A DNA stretch of 9,348 nucleotides from an uncultured Planctomycetota bacterium (GTDB lineage Bacteria; Planctomycetota; Planctomycetia; Pirellulales; UBA1268), in contig CAJQGO010000305.1 of assembly GCA_905477565.1 (NCBI GenBank), positions 1 to 9,348 of the forward strand, read 5' to 3'. A program made the translations under genes and the position numbers. Shown here one piece after another: positions 1-7,418 of this stretch; within the stretch, counting starts at the first letter, position 1; each line of letters begins with the position of its first letter. Under the pieces are notes generated by a model, which saw only the letters and a program-made list of their open reading frames with translations, searched no databases and was not told the DNA's origin.

Positions 1-1008
1 TTCGGCAATCGATTCCTCAAGACCTTCAATCGACGAAAACCCATCCACAGCACGTTCAATCTGCTGGTCAAGTTCCTCGCGAGTCATAATTTCGATATCC
101 CAGCCACACAACTTGCTGGCGAGTCGAACATTCTGCCCCCGTCGTCCAATTGCCAGTGACAGTTGATCCTCTCCAACGAGAACAATACCGCGGCCAAGCA
201 TCTGGCAGAGAATAACTTCATCCACTTCGGCTGGCTGAAGCGCATTCGGAACCAAAACCTGAAGATCGTCGTTCCAACGAACGATATCAATTCGCTCACC
301 ACCAAGTTCTTCGACAATATTCTTAATTCGATTCCCACGGACACCCACGCATGCTCCGACGCAGTCCACCCGGTTGTCAGAACTAATTACTGCAACCTTA
401 CTGCGATAACCGGGCTCTCGGGAAATGGCGCGGATTTCAATCACACCGTCAATGATCTCAGGGATTTCCTGCTCAAAAAGACGTTGAACTAACTGTGGAC
501 GAATACGGGAAAGGATAATTTTGACACGACTACCTGATTTCCGAACTTCGAAGATCGTCGCTCGTATTCTCTCATTTACATGAAAGCTCTCACCTGGGAT
601 CTGCTCACTACGGGGTAGTATGGCTTCGGTCACTCCAAGAGAAACCGTGGCAACTCCACCATCGAAACGCGTCACGAGTCCAGACACCATCTGGCCAACT
701 TGCTCTTCGTACTCGTCATGAATCGAGTCCCGCTCAGCTTCACGAATCTTTTGAATAATTACCTGCTTCGCGGTCTGGGCACCAATGCGGCCAGTGATCT
801 CTTCAGGATCGATGTTTGTACCATCGTGCGTTCCGGCAATCGCACCTGACTGGCGGTTAATTCGAATGATTACTTCTGCCTCTTCGCCATAATGTCGAAG
901 CAGAGCAGTAACCAGCGCAGACTCAATCGCCTGGAAGACGATCTCCTTGTCGATATTTTTATCGCGATGAATTGCGTCGACAATTCGGAGAATTTCTTCT
1001 GGCTTCAT
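1..1008 (-). CDS. nusA: Transcription termination/antitermination factor NusA (5' part, cut by window edge)
   Basis: NusA binds RNA polymerase and nascent RNA and modulates pausing, termination and antitermination in the cytoplasm. The frame is open from ATG at 1008 to the window edge and gives 336 residues without a stop, so the C-terminus is missing. Visible order: polymerase-binding N-terminal domain (about 1-100), S1 domain (about 104-171), KH1 (about 172-250) with the hallmark [20 protein letters not shown] at 218-237, and KH2 (about 251-308) with [14 protein letters not shown] at 287-300. The final residues, after 310, look like the start of a helical or helix-hairpin-helix C-terminal region. 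The usual DPVGACVG reads DCVGACVG here. ATG 1008 is chosen because the protein then begins [20 protein letters not shown], typical of the family, although no strong Shine-Dalgarno precedes it. It follows the degenerate KAS gene after 253 bases. Identification is very secure. Confidence 0.97.
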   Translation of the reverse strand, partial: MKPEEILRIVDAIHRDKNIDKEIVFQAIESALVTALLRHYGEEAEVIIRINRQSGAIAGTHDGTNIDPEEITGRIGAQTAKQVIIQKIREAERDSIHDEYEEQVGQMVSGLVTRFDGGVATVSLGVTEAILPRSEQIPGESFHVNERIRATIFEVRKSGSRVKIILSRIRPQLVQRLFEQEIPEIIDGVIEIRAISREPGYRSKVAVISSDNRVDCVGACVGVRGNRIKNIVEELGGERIDIVRWNDDLQVLVPNALQPAEVDEVILCQMLGRGIVLVGEDQLSLAIGRRGQNVRLASKLCGWDIEIMTREELDQQIERAVDGFSSIEGLEESIAE

Positions 1009-1261
1009 GCGTGTCTCGGAACTCACTAACCCGATCCAATATGAATCGACTACCGCCAATGTAACTTCCAAGTGCAGTGATCGGGGGCCAGCACTTGCAA
1101 GATGTGCCGGAAAAGTCGACGCTCCACGTTACCGTGGCCATCAAAAAGCACCCGATAAAGGCGATCTCAACGTTTCCTCAAACCAGCACGCCACAAACCA
1201 ATATGAAGGCACGACGAGGCACCTTCCTAGGGTCAAAAGGTAAAACAGGCACTGGAAACTG
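1009..1261 (-). other. Spacer and probable nusA leader, no gene seen
   Basis: This 253-base stretch between the degenerate KAS stop and the nusA start holds no convincing gene. In many bacteria rimP sits directly before nusA, but no frame here resembles RimP. The minus-strand RNA could fold a small hairpin at 1124-1137: stem CCACG/CGTGG with a GTAA loop, which fits the GNRA tetraloop pattern. No clear terminator (stable stem plus T-run) and no good -35/-10 pair were found. Whether nusA is read from its own promoter or by read-through cannot be decided from the sequence. Confidence 0.35.
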
Positions 1262-2611
1262 TCAAGAACCAGCCCCGGCGGCCCCTTCTGGGCACCGCCC
1301 GATGACGAGAGAACCGGCTTGCCCCTGCGGCGTTACTGCCAGGCTCAGGAAGCTCTCTCCGGCAGAATCACCTCGAGTTGCCGCACGGATTGGGCAGTCC
1401 ACATCTGCTGTTTCATAGTTCTTCTGCGGAAACAGTGCATCATTTTGAAGGGCCAGCATGCTCGCAATGCATTCAACGAGACCACTTCCCGCTCCGAGAT
1501 TACCGAAGTTGCCCTTGGCCGCGACAAACGGCAGATCAGCCACTGTTTCGCCCAAAGACTCTTTGAGCCCTGCATATTCCTCCTTGTCGCCCTCGCTTGT
1601 ACTTAACCCTTGTGCGTGGACATGCCCGAGACCGTCCGGACTCATAGCTGCTGACGCGAGTGCTCGAGAGGTGACTGTTCGTACAACCGACTGCCGCTGG
1701 CCAACGGCCATTCCTGAACTGTGAGCCGCCGCTGCGTGTCCGAGAATCTCACCATACATTTTTGCGTTTCTTTGCATGGCATGCTCACGTTCTTCCAAGA
1801 TAAGAACCGCTGCACCCTCACCAAGCACCATGCCCTTTCGGTCACGGTCAAATGGTCGGCTCCAATTCTCCGGTGCATCATCGCCTAGAGCTACCTGCTC
1901 ATTCAATATTGCATGCACCATTTTCATTGGATGAATGCGGGTGCCTGTCGATCCTACGAGCATCACATCGGCAGCCCCACGCTTAATGGTAATGGCTGCC
2001 TCACCAGCAGCGACATGACCACTCGCCTCTCGCAAAGTAAGGGAATTACTCGGCCCCCGAAGGTCATTAAAAATAGCAATATGACTCGCTGGCATGTTAG
2101 GCAAATACTTCAACAACCAAAGTGGTGTCATTGAAGGAATGCCTTCAGCACCCCACCGTTCGAAATCAAACTGCCCATCCTCTCCACGACAACGTTCGAC
2201 TGCTGCCGTAAAATCTTCAGGCATTGTGAGCATGTAATCGGAGCCGAACACACAGCCGAATCGCTCCGGGGCGATGGTCGGTGATGTCCCCGTCTCAAGG
2301 CCACTGTCTGAAAGGGCTCGCTGGGCCGCTGCGACTGCCATCTGAGTCTCGCGACACATTACCTTCAAACCTTTCCGAATCGACTTTTTTCGAGTGCCGT
2401 CGAGGTCGCCAAACTCACTGATATGTCCCGTGAAAGAACGTGCTTCAGCAGCATAACGCAACGGCAAACCATCGACTGAAAAAGCGGAGAGAGGCCCAAC
2501 AGCTGAACGCCCCTCAGTGAGACCTGACCAGAGATCCTCAACGGTGAGGCCAAAAGGTGAAATAGCTGCCACACCGGTTACTACAACCCGTCGCTCATTC
2601 AATACGTTCAT
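1262..2611 (-). CDS. Degenerate beta-ketoacyl-ACP synthase (KAS II fold) lacking the Cys-His-His triad
   Basis: This 449-residue protein has the FabF/KAS II thiolase-like fold but not its active site. Fold markers seen: RRVVVTGVAAISPFG near the N-terminus, NWSRPFDRDRKGMVLGEGAAV (about 249-268, shown in part) and a closing SLVIGR. Aligned with the intact FabF nearby, the nucleophile segment TACAS becomes LREAS (Cys to Glu195), NAHGTST becomes HAQGLST (His to Gln334), and KSHLGH becomes KGNFGN (His to Asn371). The conserved Lys366 is kept. The C-terminal GFGGHN loop is replaced by TPQGQA (427-432). About 14 extra residues lie before the Glu segment. The family's normal reaction, decarboxylative Claisen condensation on ACP, therefore looks impossible. 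The frame is intact, which argues against a decaying pseudogene. ATG 2611 is preferred; a TTG at 2623 adds four residues, and neither has a visible Shine-Dalgarno. Possible roles are a KS partner (chain-length-factor-like), a decarboxylase, or an acyl-ACP-binding protein; all are inference. Confidence 0.85.
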   Translation of the reverse strand: MNVLNERRVVVTGVAAISPFGLTVEDLWSGLTEGRSAVGPLSAFSVDGLPLRYAAEARSFTGHISEFGDLDGTRKKSIRKGLKVMCRETQMAVAAAQRALSDSGLETGTSPTIAPERFGCVFGSDYMLTMPEDFTAAVERCRGEDGQFDFERWGAEGIPSMTPLWLLKYLPNMPASHIAIFNDLRGPSNSLTLREASGHVAAGEAAITIKRGAADVMLVGSTGTRIHPMKMVHAILNEQVALGDDAPENWSRPFDRDRKGMVLGEGAAVLILEEREHAMQRNAKMYGEILGHAAAAHSSGMAVGQRQSVVRTVTSRALASAAMSPDGLGHVHAQGLSTSEGDKEEYAGLKESLGETVADLPFVAAKGNFGNLGAGSGLVECIASMLALQNDALFPQKNYETADVDCPIRAATRGDSAGESFLSLAVTPQGQAGSLVIGRCPEGAAGAGS

Positions 2612-2685
2612 AAAAGAAACCAAAGGACAATGTTTTCAAAAGGATTGTATAAAACCTACCAACTTCACCGTTATTGAAAATGCTG

Positions 2686-3780
2686 TTACTGACGAAAAAA
2701 GCTACTGTAAGGACGCGACTGAATCCATCCTATATCAGATTGAGGCGAAGCGGACTGTTCCGGTTTTCCGTTACGAAGACGTGGCTCAATCACAACAATC
2801 GCATCACTCCGTTTGATTTCAGTAAAAAGACCTGCCGATGCCGCCTTATTCTGGCCCGGTACAGGCCAAGGGACTAAACCCAACCCAACAACAAGTGTTC
2901 GAGATACTGGCCAGCGAAACCGCTCACCAATCCGTACTGCTGAAATCTGGGGCACCTCGAGCTTCACATCAGGACGATCACCAACAGGTACGGCAACCGA
3001 GACTGAGGCCATGCGTTCAATCTGATCGATACGGCAGCGAAGAACGGCATCAACAAGCTCACCATTCAAAGAGACAAGCGGCTGAACGTCAACACTCAGG
3101 CCTTCACGACAGGTTGCCGACAAAGGCTGCCATCCATTGGGTAACGCAGGATTGATCGTAATATCCTGGATGTACGTTCTTTCACGAACCCCGGATAAGG
3201 TCGCAGGCACACCGTTTGCGGCGAAAACTGGCCCAACAGGCAATTCTTCAACGTCGCTTCGTGACAAGAGCCGATTGAGTAACTCTGCTGAATTCTCCCG
3301 CGGTACAACCCAGGCCTGAACACCTGCGGTCGCGGTAGGCATCGCCGTCATGGTTTCTGATGCCTGCTGTCGCCACCGAACTGATCCGATCCCAATCACA
3401 CGAATCTGAAAACGATGAGGTAATGCACCATCTGCCGTAAACCGCTTAACAATAGCGGCAACTTTTTCCTGCATATCGGGAGTGTGGTAACACGAAAGCT
3501 TCGTCTTATCTGCCGATAAAGACGCCGCATGCTTTCCATGCCACTGCTCGTACCCCGTCTGCTGAAGAATCCAGTGCACGATGTGCTCTTCACTTCCGGC
3601 TCCAGCCACCTGCAGAAAAGGCTCAACGTCGTATGTTTTCCACACCTGCCCCGCAGTCGACGAAAGCTGACAGTAAGCATGTTGAGAAATCCAATTGGCC
3701 AGAAGCAACCAACCGATGCAAAACACGACCATCAGACGATGCGTTATTCTGGCTCCATCAGGTACTGAAAAGCATCGCAT
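2686..3780 (-). CDS. Exported protein with STN-like N-terminal and secretin-like C-terminal segments, function unknown
   Basis: The 364-residue product starts with a basic stretch (Arg11-Arg15), a hydrophobic core (about 17-32, LMVVFCIGWLLLANWI) and a plausible signal-peptidase site after AYC at 37, so it is probably exported. Residues 46-115 (YDVEPFLQ, then a short domain ending TPDMQEKVAAIVKRF) resemble the small STN/N0-type domains found before secretin domains. Residues 225-333 resemble a secretin-type beta domain: EGLSVDVQPLVSLNGELVDA, then PQISAVRI, a strand reading LVVGLGLVP, and a closing AIVVIEPRL. It is far too short for a full pore-forming secretin and no other secretion gene is nearby, so it may be a free-standing periplasmic or outer-membrane-associated protein. 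Start ATG 3780 keeps the basic residues of the signal peptide; there is no clear Shine-Dalgarno. It lies 115 bases after fabF and 74 before the degenerate KAS. The gene is well supported, the domain reading is tentative. Confidence 0.75.
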   Translation of the reverse strand: MRCFSVPDGARITHRLMVVFCIGWLLLANWISQHAYCQLSSTAGQVWKTYDVEPFLQVAGAGSEEHIVHWILQQTGYEQWHGKHAASLSADKTKLSCYHTPDMQEKVAAIVKRFTADGALPHRFQIRVIGIGSVRWRQQASETMTAMPTATAGVQAWVVPRENSAELLNRLLSRSDVEELPVGPVFAANGVPATLSGVRERTYIQDITINPALPNGWQPLSATCREGLSVDVQPLVSLNGELVDAVLRCRIDQIERMASVSVAVPVGDRPDVKLEVPQISAVRIGERFRWPVSRTLVVGLGLVPWPVPGQNKAASAGLFTEIKRSDAIVVIEPRLRNGKPEQSASPQSDIGWIQSRPYSSFFRQ

Positions 3781-3895
3781 AAAAAACTTGCTGGCTTCTA
3801 ATTATGTTCTTCTGCTTCAAGCAACACTGGACATCTGTTTTTCCTGCATAAATGATTCACCCAACCGACTTACTGAGCAAGAACACACAGTAGCA

Positions 3896-5137
3896 TCAGG
3901 AAAGCCTGCCAAGCACCAGACTGGCGTTGTGCCCGCCGAATCCGAAACTGTTGCTCATAGTTACCTGAACCTTCAATTCTCGTGGCTGATTTGGCACGTA
4001 ATCAAGATCACACTCAGGATCTGGTGTTTCAAGATTTATCGTCGGCGGAATCACGTTGTGCTGGAGCGCCATTGCACAGGCAACTAATTCAATGCCGCCA
4101 CTGGCTCCGAGCGTATGACCAAGGTGGCTCTTGATACTTGAAACAACAAGGCTTTTTGAGTGCTCGCTGAAAACTTTTTTAATTGCTAATGTTTCTGCCT
4201 TATCACCAAGTGGAGTGCTCGTCCCGTGAGCATTGATGTAATCAATAGAATCCGGGGATATACCGGCGTCTTCAAGCGCCATCGACATTGCTCTGGCTGC
4301 TCCACGTCCTTCCTCATCAGGCTGGGTGATGTGCCCTGCGTCACCGCTTGCTCCATACCCCATCAATTCACCGTATATCTTTGCCCCACGTTTCCGAGCA
4401 TGCTCAAGTTCTTCAAGCACAACAACGCCAGCCCCTTCTGCCAGAACAAAACCATCTCGGTCGCTATCAAAAGGCCTGCTTGCCTGCTGAGGCGCGTCAC
4501 TTCGAAACGACAGAGCTCGCATATTCTGAAACCCTGCCAGCCCCATAGGAGTAAGAGCAGCTTCACTTCCTCCAGCAACCATGACATCTGCATCACCGTA
4601 CCGGATCGCTCGCAATGCCTCACCAAGAGAATTCGCAGCGCTCGCACACGCTGTGGCGACTGCAAAATTAGGTCCTTTGATGCCATGAATTGAGGAAACA
4701 TGACCACTCGCAGCATTCACGATTAACTTCGGTATTGTAAATGGGGAGACCTTGTCGATGCCTTTTTTCAGGAGTCGTTCATGCTGTGCCTCAAACTCAG
4801 CCAGCCCTCCAATACCTGAACCGACAATCACGCCACATCGATAGGGATCTTCTTTTCCAAAATCAATACCTGAGTCCCGCACCGCATCAGCTGAAGCAGC
4901 GATCGCGAATTGTGTAAACCGATCAAGCCGCCGAAGCTCTTTTACGTTCGCAACACCTTCGGCCAGACCGTCCCACTGAACTTGCCCGGCAAATTGGACT
5001 CGATAACCCGACACATCAAAAAGAGAAATAGGACCAACGCCGCTGTCACCAGCGAGCAGTCGACTCCATAAGGTTTCAACCGGCCGGGCAAGAGAAGTAA
5101 CTACTCCGAGGCCAGTAAGCACAATCCGTCGCTTCAT
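3896..5137 (-). CDS. fabF: 3-oxoacyl-[acyl-carrier-protein] synthase II (FabF)
   Basis: FabF elongates acyl-ACP by decarboxylative condensation with malonyl-ACP in cytoplasmic type II fatty acid synthesis. The 413-residue length matches the family. The complete active site is visible: nucleophile Cys164 in VATACASAANSLG, His304 in NAHGTSTPLGD, Lys336 and His341 in SIKSHLGHTLGASGG, and the gating loop NSFGFGGHNASLVLG near the C-terminus. The start is set at ATG 5137 because AAGGA lies just upstream and the protein then begins MKRRIVLTGLGVV, as usual. A TTG at 5158 would add seven unneeded residues. It follows acpP by 51 bases, so substrate carrier and condensing enzyme are encoded side by side. 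It is the canonical counterpart of the degenerate KAS encoded two genes downstream. FabB or another KAS family member is less likely given length and motifs. Confidence 0.97.
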   Translation of the reverse strand: MKRRIVLTGLGVVTSLARPVETLWSRLLAGDSGVGPISLFDVSGYRVQFAGQVQWDGLAEGVANVKELRRLDRFTQFAIAASADAVRDSGIDFGKEDPYRCGVIVGSGIGGLAEFEAQHERLLKKGIDKVSPFTIPKLIVNAASGHVSSIHGIKGPNFAVATACASAANSLGEALRAIRYGDADVMVAGGSEAALTPMGLAGFQNMRALSFRSDAPQQASRPFDSDRDGFVLAEGAGVVVLEELEHARKRGAKIYGELMGYGASGDAGHITQPDEEGRGAARAMSMALEDAGISPDSIDYINAHGTSTPLGDKAETLAIKKVFSEHSKSLVVSSIKSHLGHTLGASGGIELVACAMALQHNVIPPTINLETPDPECDLDYVPNQPRELKVQVTMSNSFGFGGHNASLVLGRLS

Positions 5138-5141
5138 GTCG

Positions 5142-5146
5142 TCCTT
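5142..5146 (-). promoter_or_regulatory. Ribosome-binding site deciding the fabF start
   Basis: On the minus strand AAGGA lies four bases before ATG 5137. It supports that start over the in-frame TTG at 5158. Confidence 0.6.
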
Positions 5147-5188
5147 GATCAACCCCAAGCCAAACCTGTGATGTTTCCAAAAACCGTA

Positions 5189-5425
5189 TTAGCCTTGATT
5201 GTTTTCAATGAACTCAACCGCCTGGCCAACAGTCTGAATTTTTTCAGCTGCATCGTCAGGGATATTAATTTCAAACTCTTCCTCGAGTTCCATGACGAGC
5301 TCAACAGTATCAAGAGAGTCGGCACCGAGGTCATTGATAAACGATGTCTCGGGAGTGATCTGTTCCTTGCTTACGCCTAACTGGGAAGCAACGATATCGA
5401 TCACTCGTTCCTGGACTGATGCCAC
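5189..5425 (-). CDS. acpP: Acyl carrier protein (AcpP)
   Basis: A 78-residue acidic four-helix carrier protein that holds growing acyl chains on a 4'-phosphopantetheine arm and presents them to FabD, FabG and FabF. The attachment site is Ser37 in the classic [19 protein letters not shown] segment. The acidic helix II that follows is the usual docking surface for partner enzymes. The start is GTG at 5425, chosen because a perfect GGAGG stands seven bases upstream and the protein then has normal ACP length. The frame extends further upstream, but that extra stretch (hydrophobic and aromatic, unlike ACP) is leader sequence. It lies 195 bases after fabG and 51 before fabF. The long spacer before it leaves room for separate control, as expected for a protein needed in large amounts, but no convincing promoter was found there. 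Confidence 0.97.
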   Translation of the reverse strand: MASVQERVIDIVASQLGVSKEQITPETSFINDLGADSLDTVELVMELEEEFEINIPDDAAEKIQTVGQAVEFIENNQG

Positions 5426-5432
5426 GTTTGAT

Positions 5433-5437
5433 CCTCC
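5433..5437 (-). promoter_or_regulatory. Ribosome-binding site deciding the GTG start of acpP
   Basis: The minus strand reads GGAGG, then ATCAAAC, then GTG. This is one of the strongest Shine-Dalgarno sequences in the window. It fixes the acpP start at 5425 rather than any upstream codon of the same frame. Confidence 0.8.
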
Positions 5438-5450
5438 AAATATTTTGAAT

Positions 5451-5466
5451 CGCGATCGGAATCGCG
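5451..5466 (-). other. Hairpin in the acpP leader with UNCG-type loop
   Basis: The minus strand has a perfect 6-base stem CGCGAT/ATCGCG around the loop TCCG, which fits the UNCG tetraloop pattern, although the closing pair is T-A rather than the stabilising C-G. It ends 13 bases before the GGAGG of acpP, so it would lie in the mRNA leader without covering the ribosome-binding site. It has no T-run and is not a terminator. A stabilising or regulatory role is inference, and a DNA palindrome bound by protein is also possible. Confidence 0.4.
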
Positions 5467-5620
5467 TGAAAGGTATGAAATGTATTGTGAAAGTCTGTGA
5501 ACAAGTACACCACAAACTCATTTGAATAGATCAAAACAACCTATTCTCTGAACGCAAGATATACCGGCTGAAGCCACACCCTGTCCAGTTCGTACTCAAA
5601 AAAACCGTAATGAGGCATTC

Positions 5621-6394
5621 TCAACCGATCAAACCGCCATCCACAACAAGAGTCTGAGCCGTAATATACCCAGCGGACGGAGAAGCGAGAAACGCGACAG
5701 CTTCGGCGATTTCTGTCGCCAAACCCAACCGTTTAGCCGGCACACGTTTCTTCACCACGTCGAGAAGGGCTGGTCCCAGGGCATCCGTCATGTCGCTGGC
5801 AATGAAGCCCGGAGCAACGGCATTCACAGTTACTTTGCGGCCGGCCAGTTCTTTAGCCACCGTCTGGGTAAGCCCAATGAGGCCTGCCTTCGAGGCCGAG
5901 TAGTTGGCTTGCCCGGGGTTTCCTATCATGCCTGAGACGCTTGAGATATTTATGATTCTGCCATACCGTTGCTGCATCATTGGACGACTTACTGCACGCA
6001 TGAACAAGAATGGTGCTCGAAGATTTGTCGACAAGACTTCGTCCCACTCATCGTTGCTCATCCGAGGCAGGAGCGTATCACGGGTAACGCCCGCGTTGTT
6101 GACAAGAATATCGAGGCGTCCATGCTTTTCAACGATCGCCTCGACGACTTTTTCAATGGCATCAGGCTTGGAGACGTCACAGGGCATTGCATCGGCTTTG
6201 CCTCCTGCAGAGGTGATTGCTTCAACGACCGAAGCCAGCTTTTCTTGGTTACGTGCCAAAACACATACGGTCGCTCCGTTCGCTGCCAAAGTCTCTGCGA
6301 TAGCTCGACCTATGCCTTGGCTTGCACCGGTCACAAGAGCCACCTGGTCTGACAAGTCGACCTGCAATGACTTTGCCTGTTTCGTTTCAGCCAT
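5621..6394 (-). CDS. fabG: 3-oxoacyl-[acyl-carrier-protein] reductase (FabG)
   Basis: FabG reduces 3-oxoacyl-ACP to 3-hydroxyacyl-ACP with NADPH, the first reductive step of each elongation cycle. The 257-residue product is a classical short-chain dehydrogenase/reductase: nucleotide-binding TGASQGIG at 22-29, NNAG at 99-102, Asn124 in TNL, catalytic Ser152 in NISSVSG, Tyr165 and Lys169 in GQANYSASKAG, the conserved NAVAPGFI at 191-198, and VVDGG near the C-terminus. It carries about ten more N-terminal residues than the shortest family members. The ATG at 6394 is preceded by only a modest GGGG eight bases upstream. SDR enzymes have many functions, but the sequence and the position between fabD and acpP make FabG the clear choice. 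It begins 93 bases after the fabD stop, so co-transcription is likely. Confidence 0.96.
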   Translation of the reverse strand: MAETKQAKSLQVDLSDQVALVTGASQGIGRAIAETLAANGATVCVLARNQEKLASVVEAITSAGGKADAMPCDVSKPDAIEKVVEAIVEKHGRLDILVNNAGVTRDTLLPRMSNDEWDEVLSTNLRAPFLFMRAVSRPMMQQRYGRIINISSVSGMIGNPGQANYSASKAGLIGLTQTVAKELAGRKVTVNAVAPGFIASDMTDALGPALLDVVKKRVPAKRLGLATEIAEAVAFLASPSAGYITAQTLVVDGGLIG

Positions 6395-6487
6395 ACGATG
6401 TACCCCATTCCACTTTTTAGAGTCTGTTTTTTAATCTCACAACGTGCTTATTATCCACCATCCGAACAGCAGATTTCCTGAACGTGG

Positions 6488-7414
6488 TCAACCATCAATC
6501 ACGCCTTTGCACGGCGTTTTCCGATTAATTCTTTTGAGGAGACCTCTCAGGACTCGACCTGGGCCAACCTCCCACAAGCTCCCCGCTCCCGTCGATAGCA
6601 AAAACTCCATAGAGGCATGCCATTCAACGACACCGCAGACTTGGCGAGCAAGCAAACCACGAATTTCTCCCGGATCAGTATGTGGTTTTGCATCAACATT
6701 ACTAATCACCGGAATTCTTGGAACACGAAGATCTACTTCTTCAAGAACTGCGGCGAGTTTATCCCTAGCTGGCTCCATAAGTTGGGTATGAAATGCACCA
6801 GCAACCTCCAGCGGGATACATTTCATTGCACCTGCTTTTGTCGCCTCTTCTGCCACTCTTTCGCAGGCTGCACGGCTTCCTGAAACAACAATATTCCCAG
6901 GACAGAGAACGTTTGCAATTGAGAGCACATCGTTCCCACGCGACGAGCCACACACATCTTCTACTCGGTCTCGGTCAAGCCCCAGGATAGCAACCATGCC
7001 TCCAGGCTCAGCATCGGCACACGCCTGCATGGCACGACCTCGTACGTCGACAACCCGCACAGCAGACTGCACATCCAGAGCACCGGCATGCACAAGAGCC
7101 GAATATTCTCCAAGAGAAAGACCAGCCGTAAACAACTCCGCACGGCCATTCGTAAACGGAGTATCATTCTGCAGGCGAAGGACCTCCAGCATTGCGAGGC
7201 TGGTGACCAGAAGAGCAGGCTGACTAATTGCAGTGGTGTTGAGTTGCTCGGCTGGGCCGTTCTTACAAACCTCAAGCAAGTCATACCCAAGAACTTCTGA
7301 CGCCTGTTGAAATATCTGGAGGGCAGGGGGGCAATCAAAGCACCAGGCCCCAGCCATGCCGACGTGTTGTGCGCCTTGGCCCGGAAAGAGCAGCGCGAAC
7401 GATTCGTCCGCCAA
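6488..7414 (-). CDS. fabD: Malonyl-CoA:ACP transacylase (FabD)
   Basis: FabD moves malonyl from CoA to ACP, making the extender for FabF. The 308-residue protein shows the family motifs: the glutamine loop FPGQGAQ at 10-16, nucleophile Ser100 in GLSLGEYSAL, substrate-carboxylate-binding Arg125 in RGRAMQ, and catalytic His209 in GAFHTQLM. The start is TTG at 7414. The next in-frame ATG (codon 20) would delete the GQGAQ loop, and GAGGA stands eight bases before the TTG, inside the end of rpmF. Only four bases separate the rpmF stop from this start, so translation is probably coupled. It is followed by fabG. Malonyl loading for a polyketide pathway is the only alternative and is unlikely beside fabG, acpP and fabF. 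Confidence 0.96.
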   Translation of the reverse strand: MADESFALLFPGQGAQHVGMAGAWCFDCPPALQIFQQASEVLGYDLLEVCKNGPAEQLNTTAISQPALLVTSLAMLEVLRLQNDTPFTNGRAELFTAGLSLGEYSALVHAGALDVQSAVRVVDVRGRAMQACADAEPGGMVAILGLDRDRVEDVCGSSRGNDVLSIANVLCPGNIVVSGSRAACERVAEEATKAGAMKCIPLEVAGAFHTQLMEPARDKLAAVLEEVDLRVPRIPVISNVDAKPHTDPGEIRGLLARQVCGVVEWHASMEFLLSTGAGSLWEVGPGRVLRGLLKRINRKTPCKGVIDG

Positions 7415-7418
7415 GAGA

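Noticed and set aside
959..1144. 61-codon minus-strand frame before nusA, considered as a rimP remnant or leader peptide
   Set aside because: No resemblance to RimP; it overlaps the nusA start in another frame and its downstream part is clearly a shadow of nusA.
1201..1230. Repeated AGGCAC in the nusA spacer, considered as a terminator stem
   Set aside because: The two copies are direct, not inverted, so they cannot pair as a hairpin, and there is no T-run.
1262..2611. Degenerate KAS as a simple pseudogene
   Set aside because: The frame is intact over 449 codons, and the motif changes are clean substitutions in otherwise conserved segments rather than frameshifts or stops.
2644..2651. TATACAAT on the minus strand, a -10-like box before the degenerate KAS gene
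   Set aside because: No acceptable -35 element at 16-18 bases upstream; A/T-rich spacers yield such matches by chance.
3799..3804. TAATTA on the minus strand before the exported-protein gene, considered as a -10 box
   Set aside because: The nearest -35-like TTGCTT is only 14 bases away, too short for a normal promoter.
4226..4693. 155-codon open frame on the plus strand opposite fabF
   Set aside because: It lies wholly antisense to a gene with complete catalytic motifs, has no recognisable domain, and is Cys/Ser/Arg-rich as expected of a shadow frame.
5426..5521. N-terminal extension of ACP to an upstream start codon of the same frame
   Set aside because: The extra 32 residues are unlike any ACP, and GGAGG placed before GTG 5425 fixes the start.
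5598..5623. Possible terminator after fabG (T-run of seven after a short inverted repeat)
   Set aside because: The stem is only four base pairs and overlaps the fabG stop codon; too weak for intrinsic termination.
5904..6434. 176-codon open frame on the plus strand opposite fabG
   Set aside because: It is antisense to the SDR core motifs, and its composition is that of a complement-strand shadow.
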